DNA from: Trifolium pratense
Taxonomy: Eukaryota > Streptophyta > Magnoliopsida > Fabales > Fabaceae
Direction of reading: 5' to 3'
Assembly (NCBI RefSeq): GCF_020283565.1
Contig: NC_060065.1
Location: forward strand, 35,080,409-35,144,408
Length of the DNA: 64,000 nt
Below the pieces are notes generated by a model. It was given only the letters and a program-made list of their open reading frames with translations, was not told the DNA's origin and searched no databases. Positions 45,522 through 57,718 of the stretch are shown in pieces (within the stretch, counting starts at the first letter, position 1; each line of letters begins with the position of its first letter). A program made the position numbers and the translations under genes.

Positions 45522-45826
45522 TATTCCCTCCGTCCCAAATTGTAAGGAAAAAAAAACAAAAATCACACTTATTAAGAAAAAAAAGTAAAATATGATAATT
45601 TCAAATATGTTTTTGTGAGTTTTATTTAGAATAAGTTGTATGAGAAGATGTAAAAATAATTCTTATTGGTTGTTGTTTATTGAGAAAAGGGGAGAGAGAT
45701 AAAATTAAATGCAATTTGCATTTAATTTTATGAGATTAAGGAAAAAAATTCTTGAAAATGGTTTTTTCATTATAATTTGGGACAAAAAAAAAGTTTTTTT
45801 CCTTATAATTTGGGATGGAGGGAGTA
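45522..45826. mobile_element. Stowaway-like MITE, about 305 bp
   Basis: The ends are TTCCCTCCGTCCCAAATTGT and its near complement ending TTTGGGATGGAGGGAGTA. TA dinucleotides bound it. Internal arms are AT-rich. Confidence 0.8.
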
Positions 45827-45899
45827 ATATTTTATTATACAATATGCATGTATGACTTCTAGAGTCATCTTTAATACATTTTTTTTTATTGCTAATGTA

Positions 45900-47810
45900 T
45901 TTTTTTTTGTACATTGGCTAAAAAGAAAAAAGATAAGAAAAAAAAAAAACTAAACTCTAGGGTGAAGCATCCTTAAAGCATCAGACAGAAGAATGCTTTT
46001 TAAAGCTTCTGGAGGGGGCTCCCAAAATTTTATCTTGGCATCATTCGTCGAACCCAACTTAGCAAGCCAATCAGCACTGCAGTTTCCTTCCCGGAGAGAA
46101 TGAGATAGAGTAACGTCCCAATTCAACTTCAGCATATCCTGAATGTTAGTAATAACAGCAACGTAGCAGTGATAGATGTTATGTCCCTTCAAAATAAGAT
46201 CCAAGACTATTTGGGAATCTGAGTAACACAAGATGCTCGAAAAATCCAAGTCTCTCGCAATCTTCAGGTCATGGTAAATTGCCATAAGTTCTGCAAAAGT
46301 ATTGTCCTTTAAACCCAAGTAGCCGCTAAAACCAATGATTCAGCTACCATTGTTTCTACAGATTATACCTCCAAAATCGGTTCTGCCTGAGGCACCCAAA
46401 CAACTAACATCCACATTTAAAACATATCCCTCCTGTCGAGAAGGGTTCCATGAAATCTATCTCATGGAATCATTAGTCTGAATTGAACCAGGAAAACAAG
46501 AATGAATAATACCAGCAAGTTTATGCACTTCTAACATAATTTTGTACAAATTGATGCTTTCTTTACCAACACAGATAATATTCCTCGCTCTCCAATTCCA
46601 CCACAACGCTAATACAAATAAATGAGCACGTGAACCTTTCACATTACTATTCAGCCAAAGATCAAAGATTCATTTGACTATAGAAATCACCATTTCGAAT
46701 GCCAATAGCATCCCAAATACGACCAGCATCTGGACAATCTCTAAGGCAATGCAGAGTAGTTTCTACATTTGCTAAACATCTGGAACAAATATTATCTTGG
46801 GCTAGATGTTGGTGATGCAACATATCAAGAGTAGGAATGGAATTATGACAAATACACCATATAAAAAATTTAATTTTTTCCGGTGCTCGAAGATTCCAAA
46901 TCCACTTCCAAGACTTATTAACTAGAAGATGCAGTATAAACACCATCCAGACTACCATTCCAAGTAAAACAATCTGGTACACCATCGTTCAAGATAAGAT
47001 GAAAATTTGAGATAAGATTCTTCATGTCAGTCGTTAAAGGAGTGTAAAGCTGATTTAAGTGCCAAGAATCATTAAAAAATACATCCTTCAGGCGTAACTG
47101 ACTATCCTGAATTGCCACATAATCTAATGATTTGCATAGAGGATCCCTAGAAATTCAAGGAGTGTACCAAAAAGAGGAGTTCCCATCACCAATCCTGTAA
47201 TAAAACCCGCCAAGGAGGGCTAACTTAGCCTTAGATATTGAATTCCAAACAGGGGATCCAAATTTCCTTTTGCTATTGAGAAGAGGCCTATTGTGTAGAT
47301 ACTTGTCTTGAAGCATGTGAACCCAAGGCTTATCAGATTGTTATTGCAAATCCCAAACCAATTTACCCAACATTGTTGTGTTTGCTTCTCTTGCAAGACG
47401 TACACCAAGGCCGCCATCTTCCTTAGATTGAGTGACCACATTCCACCCAACTAAATGAATCCCTTTGTTGGAGTTGCCCTTCCATATGAATTTTCTAGTC
47501 ATCATGTCAATTTGAGAGCAAATAGATGAAGGGATCCAACTAATTTGCATATAGTAAGTAGGAATCAAATTCATCACCGACTTCGCTAATATGACCCGAC
47601 CAGACTTAGAGAGTAGCTTATTTTTCCATGAAGCCAACCTATAAACTATTTAATTTATCAATGATAAAGGCAAAATCAGCTTTCTTGACTCTTCGGGTAA
47701 CCATAGGGAAACCAAGATAATTACCTAAAGAATTTGTATTGCGGATGGAGGAGAGATTAGTTATCTTGTCCCTTTTTCTGCGGGGCACACCTTTGGAAAA
47801 AAAAGCTCTA
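45900..47810 (-). mobile_element. 5'-truncated dead L1-type LINE
   Basis: On the minus strand, from 47810: the FFSKGVPRRKRDKI phrase and YLGFPM, then ASWKNKLLSKSGRVILAKSV and the FIWKGNSNKGIHLVGW end of reverse transcriptase. The zinc-binding tail (KIKFFIWCICHNSIPT, CSRC, HCLRDCPDAGRIW) and RNase H (FAELMAIYHDLKIARDL, SDSQIVLDL, REGNCSADWLAKLG) follow. The 3' end has an A-run at about 45899-45908 (T's on the plus strand). At least four frame breaks. Not functional. Confidence 0.88.
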
Positions 47811-48017
47811 GAATTTGTATTGCAGTTGTATTTAATACATGAAAATAAACAAAATTCATTTTGTATAATTTGTTTAATATTCAAATTTTAAATTTAATGA
47901 TATAGGAGTACTTATACATTTTCATCAACATAAATGATTTATTTGGCATATAGAAGATAGTTAAGCACTATAAAAGAAACAAATTGATTTGGGATGGCGT
48001 TTTTCGTCGCACAACAT

Positions 48018-48830
48018 GATAACTTTTTATCTCGAGTACAAATTATTTTAAAATTAATTTGTCTTTGAAAGTTTGTCGAGTATTATTCTGTTTTGTGTTG
48101 TTCTATCAAATATCTTTTGTAAATCAAATAAGTAGAATTTAAAATCGATCAACAAATACTTATCATATTCATCCAATGCGATGAAATTGACTAATCTTAT
48201 TCATATTTATTAATATCCATTGTAATCCCTACTTAAGACTGTTATTAGAATGATGGTTTTTATATCAATTCAATTAGTTCCGTTGCGAATGCTCCTTTTG
48301 GTGATGACCTCTACACCTCCAAGAACTCTTGCTAGGCCTCTATTTGAGGGTGCTTGTGGTGTAATTTTTACTTGAAAATAGTCTCTCGTGGTGTTTTTGC
48401 TTTTTTTTTTCTTCCTCTTTTCTACATGCAACCAAAAAAAAAGTTGGGTGTTAAGTTAAGAAACAACTCTTATTTTTTGACGAATCGAAATCAACTCCAG
48501 TAGCTTTTTTTTATGTGACTAAAACTCTAGTAATTGTTGTTTAAACAATTTTTTATTTTGTACCATTGGAATTGATTTTTTTTTTCCGTGACTAAATGAA
48601 TTGTATGGTAATTGACATGGGTAATAGAACATATTGGATTGCGTATACACAGCCCCTTGAAGATTATGTTGCATAACTTTGAAGATTGACCAAATAAAAG
48701 AATGCAAAATTTGCTACTAAATTAGTTTCACTTTTGGTGTTTATACTATTAAGATTTTTGTTTTATGTCTTTGGATTTAGATGTTTCTATTAGTACATGG
48801 TACTAACATGACATATTTGATTACATACAT
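48018..48830. repeat. Outer duplicated block (unit B side)
   Basis: It matches 33196-33960 in the same orientation, for example the TTTGTCTTTGAAAGTTTGTC start and the GCGAATGCTCC and GAGGATGCTTGTGGTG-like phrases. Small insertions and deletions separate the copies. Confidence 0.85.
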
Positions 48831-49420
48831 GATACATCCCCTAAAGAAGTTTTAAAGGTTGAACTCAAAGATTCTATTGCATCACTTTGACCGAATATAA
48901 GAATGAATTATCTATTGGTGGTTTCAGTTCAGGAAAGGATTATGTTTTTTTTCTTTCTCTGACCAAGGAAATTAAGGAGTAAATTCTTACCTTAAATCTT
49001 GAATTTCAACGTAATTTAGCAAAAGTTGCTTTGCCCCTCTCAATGAATATTTGTCAACTTTGCTTTGAATGTGAATAAAATAATAATCAAGTGGGTTGCT
49101 TGCAAAGTAAGTAATCGTTGGATTTCAACTGTCAATGTAAGAGAGATCTCACATTTCCATCCAAAATCTCAAGACATTTTTAAAAACCGAAGTTTTTTGC
49201 AAGGACAAAATTGAAAATTCAGGAGATATAAAAGAAACACGGGGTCGGAAGAGAAAACATCATATATTTTTTTTCGTTTCCTATACATTTGTGTAGAATT
49301 AGTCAAACACTAGATACACGAACATCTCACTGAAATTCTAAACTTGGCTCACCATGATATAAGAGCCTAGTCCTTTCCGCTATAATCATCCCGCTACTTG
49401 TGTATAATATTTTTATGATA

Positions 49421-49547
49421 TTTTTTTTTGGTTAAGTAGTTAGTGACTAGGAATTTTACCCTTAAATTGAATAAGTAGAGTGTTTGAAGTTTGAACTCGA
49501 CCCTTGCATATGATGTCTATACCATCTGAGTCAAGCTCACAAAGGAC
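49421..49547 (-). mobile_element. tRNA-derived SINE, family 1
   Basis: On the minus strand: GTGAGCTTGACTCAGATGG (A-box region), GGGTCGAGTTCAAACTTC (B-box region), CTACTTATTCAA, then an A-tail (T's near 49421-49429). AATATTTTTATGATA flanks both sides (from 49406 and from 49548), a duplication of at least 15 bp. Confidence 0.85.
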
Positions 49548-51691
49548 AATATTTTTATGATATTACAATTAATAATATGATCTATTTGTTTTATTCTAAC
49601 CTAATCTTTGAATTATTATCAAATATTTAAATTAAGTGGCGTAAAGCTTGATTGTATCATATGCCATAAGCAATTTTCTTTCAAAAATCTCACTTTCAAT
49701 TAATAGCGGTTCTAAGCAAGGAATCTCTATATTCAGCATTTCAATGGATGGCGATTCTAAATAAGAGAACAATGATACTTTTTTTGAGGTATGTGATGAT
49801 GATACTTGTGTTTTTAGAAATCTATTATTGCTCCAAGCTTCAATAATTAGTTTTTATGTATAATATCGATGTTTATGACCTAAATTGTGGGGTTAATTGT
49901 GTAGAGAACATAAGATAAATCACATGACAAGTTTTGTGATGTTCAAACACAACTACACAAGCTATTGCTCTGTATTTCACAGTCCATTCCAAGTTGTCAT
50001 AACAAATTATTTGTTACAATTATTTCAATTTGACTTCAAATTTCTTATTAGTACTCATTAATTTGAGTATGTCATTTTTTGACCAAAATTTGAGTATGTC
50101 ATTTGAATTGCAAGAATGATGGTTTGGTGGTTAGTTAAATAATTGTTTGCCTTTATTTATTTAGGTTTTAAAAAATTGATGTATATACATATCGACGCCA
50201 ACTAATTCTTTTTTTTGTCTACTCAATATGTCTCATTCTAATTTTTTTTTTTGTTACAAACAAAAAACCAAAAAAAAAAAAAAATGAAGAAGAAACCTTA
50301 ACTGGTCGAAAAAATTCAACTTTCATGACATCCGCTAAGAGGATAGATGACACCCTTTCTTAATCAAACAATCAACTGTGGCATTACCCTTACATAGAAT
50401 GTGAAACAAATTAACCATCTAATATCTAAAACATAAGCTACTTGATAGTCCAGATAAAATTTTCATATTTGTGAAACATATTCATATCCTTGAGAAAAAA
50501 GATTTAAATATGATTTTAGTTTGAGTTTAATCTCTATTAATTTTAAATTTGTTGTATTTATTTAGTTCATAACATGATACATGACCCAATATTATAATTG
50601 TGCCAGTGCCACATAGCTTATTATAATTGTGCCACGTAGCTCAATAAGCTGGCTTTTTTTAATCAACTAAAGAGCCACATGTATTAAATTAAAAGACACT
50701 CTTCATTAGTATAAGGTGTGCACAATGAAGATGTTAGACAAAAGTCAAATTACAACGAGAACACCCAACAAAAGAAAAGAGACAGTACCTTAAGAGAAAC
50801 ACGCCATGTTGCCCCCTAAACAAATTAAGGGATTCATATCTCACATTTAAAAAGAACAATAAAAAATTTTGAAGCTTGTTTTAAATCACCACCACACCTG
50901 TAATTTAATATTATGAATCACATAATCCACCTGTCAGAAGCATTATTCTACAAATCAATGTTATGAAACAAAGCACAACACTCTTCTAACAATTTCTCCT
51001 CCCAAATAAACAACCGCCGTCTCCTGAGGTTAGGACTAAGTTAAAACAAAAATAATTTTACTTGTAATAAAAATAAAAATAAAACTCTATTTAGAAGAAC
51101 TAATTTTTTTTTTTTTTTATAATTATGCTTGTAATTTACTTGTATTCACATGCATAGACGAACTAAAATCATATTTAAAAAAAAATGATACACATGCAAT
51201 TAAAAATAATAATAGTTAAATATAATTTCTATTATATAAATAAAATAACTTGCTTACGGTTCAATATCTCTTATTTGAATATAATTGGATGAGTTGTTCT
51301 CCCTATCTGTATAGATATATCTATGATCATGTCCACCTACGCTACGTGATCAGTCTTTTAAAATACTGATAAGATATAAATTTCACAAGACTTTTGGATA
51401 ATTTCTTCAATTAATTCAACCATGGTTGAAATGTAGGACTAAACTCAAAAGGTCTATTTAATGGTAAATTAGTATGTCTTGGATACGAGAGCTTTTGTCA
51501 GTCCTGTATAAGCGACTTTAATTAATAAAGTAAATTTAACATATTTGTAGTGAAACATCACAATAAAGTATGTTTTTTTTAAAAAAGCTATCGAAGATAT
51601 CCGGCGTCGTTCAGATTAGACATTAAATAAGTTTGTGTGTACGAATATACATATAATTAAATGAATTTAGAATTTGGATTTGTTTAAGCTA

Positions 51692-51768
51692 CTAAGTTTG
51701 GTCTAGTAATAAGAGATTTGAATTAGATGTCATGAGTTCGATCTACAACTCAATTGTAAAAAAAAGAT
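51692..51768 (+). mobile_element. SINE-like element, family 2, worn
   Basis: AAGCTACTAAGTTTGGTCTA and CATGAGTTCGATCTACAACT, then TTGTAAAAAAAAG. Same layout as the copy at 24391. Confidence 0.55.
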
Positions 51769-52318
51769 AAAATATTTGAGCTTATTTATATTATTTTTTT
51801 CTAGGCTTGTTTGTTATAAATATGATAAAGAAAGTGAAGGAGATGAAAGATGATGAAGAAAAGTTTAAATAATCGGTTGATAATAGTTTAATATAAGATT
51901 TTGTAGACACGTAGAGTTCACCGGTTATATTTTTAACAAAATGATTGGACAATTTAAATTATTATTTTTTTAATAAAGTCTTTGATGGACCACTGGTTCA
52001 CCCTATATATTTTGGGTTAAAAATTAATATGAAAAGCCAAACTGGTCTAAAAAAACTTATCTAGACATCTTAAAAAAGTTAAAGTAATATACTAATATAT
52101 ATTAGGAAATAATAAATATAAGACAAAATATTATTTAATAATTTGTTTTTTTTTGTTGACAAAATTTAATAATTTGTTGTTAAAAAGTAAAGAAATTTCA
52201 AAAAGAAAATCAAATCTATTGTTTTCAATTAGGCCTATACTACACGTTGAATTGATTAGGGTATCTGCCTTCCATGTGCATTTTGATGTTATATTTTAGG
52301 AAGTATTGCCATAATTAG

Positions 52319-52320
<2 letters not shown>

Positions 52321-52410
<90 letters not shown>
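52321..52410. repeat. (TA)45 microsatellite
   Basis: Ninety uninterrupted bases of TA, ending exactly where the 917-bp TIR element starts. Confidence 0.95.
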
Positions 52411-52412
<2 letters not shown>

Positions 52413-53327
52413 AGAATTCTATAGTGCATTTCTTAGTCGGTCCGTTTTGGTACATTTTTAATCTGGCCAATGAGAATGCAGTGTTGACTAACTTTGAATT
52501 ATATGGTACAAACAACATATATGATACTTATCATGTATCTTTACATCTATTAATATTTCAACTAAGTCTCAAACATGTTAAAAGTTACAAAATTACCCCA
52601 ATATTTAAATTATTTTTAATTGTGACTGTAAATCAATTAAAACAAAATTACAGCTATAAAATTAAATAAAAAAACAACATCACAAAATCATCGTTTTTTT
52701 AAGACTAAATTATGCATAGAAATTCATTTGGTTCACAACTAGTGTTGTTTGGCAGGTTCCATCACTTATTTTGTTGGTCATATTTTGACGAGAGTGCACC
52801 ATCATGAGAAACAGTTTCATTGACACAGTTTGTGAAGCATGCTGTAGAATATATCTCATTACAATAAACAAAATTTGGAATGAGGGAGGTACAAGGATAA
52901 CATAGATGTTGCAAACCAGGTAATTCGAGCTTCTCAACATTTGTTTATGAGAGAGGGCAGAATAAGACTATGGATGACGAAGATTAAGAAGAAGAAGAAT
53001 AAGAACATAGAGGACAGAGAACATGGAGGACGAGAAACACGACAAAGAACAAGTGGGGATTTGGGGTCTTCAATTTCATTTTTATTTTTAATTTGTTCAA
53101 ATAGGATTTGTATCTTTTATGTTTGTAAATGATTTTAAATTCAAATAAAAATTGTTTTTGATTTGTATTTTTCACTTGATGGAGGATTCATATGTAAAAA
53201 CAAAAGTTTATTAAAATAAAGACTCACCATGGACTTGCGCTGATGTGAGAATTAAATTGAATTCTATTGGTAAAAAAATGAACTGCACCAAAACAGTCCA
53301 AATAGGGACTGCACCATAGAAGCTCTC
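52411..53327. mobile_element. 917-bp non-autonomous TIR element, Mutator-like
   Basis: Imperfect terminal inverted repeats of about 65 bp: GGAGAATTCTATAGTGCAT on the left, and on the right (reversed) GAGAGCTTCTATGGTGCAG, each followed by CCGTTTTGGTACA or CTGTTTTGGTGCA. The flanks are TA repeats on both sides, so a 9-bp ATATATATA duplication is compatible but not provable. No transposase is encoded. Confidence 0.7.
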
Positions 53328-54349
53328 ATATATATATATGTCGCCAACATTGAATGTAACGATAAAATATCAAATTTGAGACCAAAATTCAGTTTTTATG
53401 ACATAAAAAATCATTAAATTTAGGGAAAATAACACGAGTTAATTAGGACTAAAATTGCAACAAATGTGAAAAGAAAGACCAAAAATTTCAATTTTAAAAT
53501 ATGAGAGGACTATTTCCATAAATTTAATAAAATAGAGGATTAAAAGTACAATTAAGCCAAATTATTAAAATTGCAATATATTTCTTGCTAAAGGAAGCTA
53601 AAAATAGTAGTTTCACATTAGAAACAAATATCCATGCATCTTTTGTACGTGGTGTTGAAAAATTTCTCAAAAATCATACCCATCAACAAGTTGTTTTTTC
53701 CTAATAAAATGAAGTGTTTTGTTTTTGCATCGGTTTGTTTTGTTGTTTGATTATGGAAGGAACCTTTGACCTTTTTTTTAAGATAAAGATTTCTTGCCGA
53801 AAGAAATAAAAGTCATAGACAAGGGAAAAAATGGTGCGCTTTAAAAAGTATAAATCGTACACGATTTAGAATTTCAAGTTTTTTTGTTGGGGGGTAAATT
53901 TCAAGTCTTATCCAATTTGAAACTACATTGACAGTTGATTCGATTAGTATAAATAATATATTCCTACACGAAATAAAAAAGATTATGATAGGAATGAAAT
54001 ATTCCAAATGGAAAAGGTGGACTTTCCTTCAAACTTCATGAAGAATACTCCATGCTCATACTTTTGTTCAAAGGACTACAGTATGTTGAAAGTAGAAAAA
54101 ATAATTGAATATTCGGTTAGGTCAAAATAAGGGAATGAATTTGGGCAAATTTTAGTTCAAGTTTATTAATTGGTTTTTGTGTTTTTCTTTCTTCCTTCTT
54201 TCCCTCAAATCAAATACACCATTAATGACCTTGATTCAATCTAATTATTGATGAGGCAATTCAGAACCGTCTCCTCATCAATGAGAAAAGACTATGCGTC
54301 ACAAATTGTTAGTTGATTCATAGGTGATTTACGTTTGACTTGATATAAA

Positions 54350-55107
54350 TAGAGCTATCAAAATGGGTCGGGCTATCGGACCGACCCATTAACCCTATAT
54401 ATTTAAACGGATCGGGCTTCAAAAATATCGGGTCGGGCCTTATTGAACCATACTTTTCATGGGCGACCCATGGGCTTTTGGGCCAGCCCCTTAGAGAATT
54501 AAAAAAATAAAGTTAAAAAAAAAAAAACAAACTGAAATTTTGATTTTGAAACAAAAAGATATTTTGCCCCCTTAAGTTTGTTATTATTAAGATAATTATC
54601 TTTTAAATTTAAAAGATCATAAATTTAAAATAAGTTAGTTATTATCTTTTTAACATTTATTTTTCTATTGTAAGCCTATTTAAAGACAAATATACGTAGA
54701 ATTAATTCAAGTTATAGTTTATCATATAATTTTGACTAAACCCAAACGAATCCTCTATTGTTTTATGTATTTTGAATTGTTAGGTTAAAAGTTTAGTTTG
54801 TGATGTAAGCTTGAAATTTATTAGCTTTGAGGGCGCACTTTGTAAATTTATTATTTCTTGACTTTTGCGTGGATATTTTGTAGTATTTATTATCTTGTGA
54901 AATCGTGACACCTACTTTTTTTTATGGATACTAATTTGTGTGTGATTCATACATTTTAAAAAAATTGTACCAAAAAAAAACGGGCCGCCCCATCGGGCCA
55001 TTTAGGCTTTTGCTTATCGGGTCGGACATGACGGATCGGGCCAGGCTAGACCCTTTAAATGTTCGGGCCCCCCGGGCCAGATCAAGCCAGCCCCTTTGAC
55101 AGCTCTA
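54350..55107. mobile_element. hAT-like non-autonomous element, 758 bp
   Basis: It starts TAGAGCTATCAAAATGGG and, read from the other end, TAGAGCTGTCAAAGGGGC. GATATAAA flanks it exactly (54342-54349 and 55108-55115), the 8-bp duplication of hAT elements. The subterminal regions are rich in GGGCCGG/CGGGTCGG-type motifs, while the middle is AT-rich and non-coding. Confidence 0.88.
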
Positions 55108-56578
55108 GATATAAAGAACTATGATTCAATTATCCGTAACTGCGATTGAGATGGGCCGAAACCATTAATGTCAGAACTAGTCCCGAACTAGATTAGATAG
55201 TCAAGTGGACCGGATACTGGTGGTGAAAAAAAAAATGAAAAAAAAAAAGACTATGTGCCAGACCTATATATTAATTCCTAAGAAGGTAGGTACACAATTT
55301 TTACACTAAAATCTCTCACTCCACGTACTTATATTAACTTGAACATCAAACTATATGCAAATACAGTACTTCACTAATTTCATTCTTAGTAGCTCGTTGC
55401 TCTACACACTGGTCACTAATTTTAATCATTATAGATTAGTAATTAAGTTAGTTAGAATCACTTGATCAAAAAAAAAGTTAGTTAGAATCACAATTCATGA
55501 GTATATTTTTTTTAGAATTACCATGGTTTACTATAATTCTGACCAAATATGAACGTATCTGTACCGTATAAGATTTTGAATTTTAACTAACCACGAGGAA
55601 TTCTAGATTAACTTGACCGAAGCAAATCCTACGTAAAAAATAACATAACTTGCAATTTTGATCATCTCCAATTTTCTCTCATGTTTTCTCTCCTTTTGTT
55701 TAATCCATTGGTTGATGTTGATTGATTTTCTCTCTTCCTTCATATATCAACCATCAGATTAAGCAAAAAGAGAAAAAATATGAGGGAAAATTGGAGAGGA
55801 TCCCAATCTCATAACTTGTATGTTTCGTAATTGGAATTTTCCAAAAGGAAGATAGCTATTATTGCTCAATTTTGGGGAGGTGAGGTGACAAGCAAAAGAC
55901 ACAATTGAATGGATACAATTTCTCAAATCTTATTGGAATATTATCATAATTTTATGTGGATAATTTTCATTTTTATTTTTTTACAGAAAATTACATAAAT
56001 TTGAGTTGAGACCGTCTAATTTTACTCGACTCTATAAAATAACTAATAAATTAAAAATGGGAAAAGCTAACATATTATTGTATTAAAGATAAAAAATTTG
56101 TATTAAAATTATGCGTAACAACTTATAATTACTAAAAATTTGTATTAAAGCTAAAATTTGTATTAAAGATAAAAAAATTGTATTAGAAATTTGAGTTGAT
56201 CGTCTAACTCGACTCTACGAAACAACTTATAATTACTATTTGTAGAATCCTTAATATGTACTGATGTTACTCAATAAAAATTGTCTTTACTTATAAAAGC
56301 ATTTTCCTTTGAAGATATCAATGTGAAACACTTTACGATAAAAAAATATAAATGTATTTTCCAAAGATAAGAATATAAAAATGCATAAGTGATTTGTATG
56401 GAAGTGAATTTTATAATAGGTGGCAGGCAGCAAGGTAACATAACAGAAAAGACCAACGAGAAAACTAACAACAGCCAACCGAGAGAGACAAGCTACAACA
56501 TAAAGTATACAGCAATGACAAGAGTTTTCAAGCAATAAGTGGTCACATGGAATTGGATTAGTTGCGGTGGCTTTCTCT

Positions 56579-56763
56579 GTGCAGTCATGCGGTCACCACA
56601 TTTATAATCGTCTAATCTTAATTGAACAGTTTGAAAAGTTGATCTTATTTTTATTTAAGAATTCTAAAAATTTGTGCTTAAAAAAATCAAGACAGTCCGA
56701 TCTTGATTGGACGACTAATGATGTCCGACTGCATGATTGCAGTGATGTTTTGACTATACACAA
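56579..56763. mobile_element. Inverted-repeat element, family X copy 2
   Basis: The left arm TGCAGTCATGCGGTCA and TCGTCTAATCTTAATTGAAC. The right arm, reversed, reads TGCAATCATGCAGTCGG and TCGTCCAATCAAGATCGGAC. It resembles 16376-16534 in layout and wording. Confidence 0.6.
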
Positions 56764-56893
56764 CCCTGATCCGTGGTCACATATTTAGAATCTGAATTCA
56801 GTAAAGTTAAAACCTTATACAATCATGCAATCAACATGCTTAAAACCGCCCGATGATCAAATTTCAATCTTAAATTTTATGTTAAATAAAAAA

Positions 56894-57075
56894 GGCAAAT
56901 GCTAAATAGTGTCTCTGGGACACTCAAGCCCTTAAATAGTAAGTTTTTTATAGAATTTTTATCGGAATGCGTAAAGTCAACGCATTGAAAATTGTAATAT
57001 TTAACTTTTTGAATAAAAAATTTCTTTAAATGAAATGCTTAAAGAGTGTCTCGAGGACACTCGTTAGCAAGACCC
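56894..57075. mobile_element. Mutator-like MITE, copy 2 (inverted)
   Basis: Starts GGCAAATGCTAAATAGTGTC and ends GTTAGCAAGACCC, the same family as 13211-13395 in reverse. AATAAAAAA flanks both sides (56885-56893 and 57076-57084), a perfect 9-bp duplication. Confidence 0.88.
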
Positions 57076-57718
57076 AATAAAAAATTATCCAAAATATACA
57101 ACTACCACCATCTATGTGGTCCATGAAAAAAATTTGAAACACTAATGCTACAATAAGTTAGACAAGAGGGACACAATTGAAATGGAAAAGTGAAATTGAA
57201 ATGATAAATGTAAAATGTCTTATGTCTTATGTTGTTGTCCTAACTCTAAACGATGTCTCCCACGTCATGGCCTGTCTTTACCTAGCTGGAATTCAACCCT
57301 ACCCCTTAATCCATAGACCCACCCACCCACCACCTCTTCTCCCCAATCCTCGCCGTCCTCTCTTCTCAATTTACTCCTTCAATACCTTGTTTGGCTAACC
57401 CAACATTTCTTTTTCTGGTCACTACTTCTGACTCTACCACCTTACACACCTACAACTCTATCACCTGAATCAAAACTCAATTTTGACTTGTCAATAATCA
57501 ATTTCAACTTCATCACACTCACCACCAATTTTGACCTTACATAACCCATTTTGAGTTTTCCCACCTATTTTATTCTCTCCTCACATTACATCACAACACT
57601 TGGCTTTTGGTTTTTAAATTCAACCTCTTCTTCTTGCATTGCAAAACTATCCCTCCTTCCCTCCTAAGTCATAACCCAAAAAAGCTTAAACACAAAATCA
57701 TATTCATAATTTCATATC

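Larger units (their letters stand above)
48831..57718. other. Gene-free, element-rich region left of CYP710A
   Basis: About 8.9 kb without a supportable gene. It contains a SINE (49421), a family 2 SINE scrap (51692), a TA tract with a 917-bp TIR element (52321-53327), a hAT-like element (54350), an inverted-repeat element (56579) and a Mutator-like MITE (56894). 57100-57718 is CT- and CA-rich and is the presumed CYP710A promoter and leader. The rest is AT-rich and unremarkable. Confidence 0.55.
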
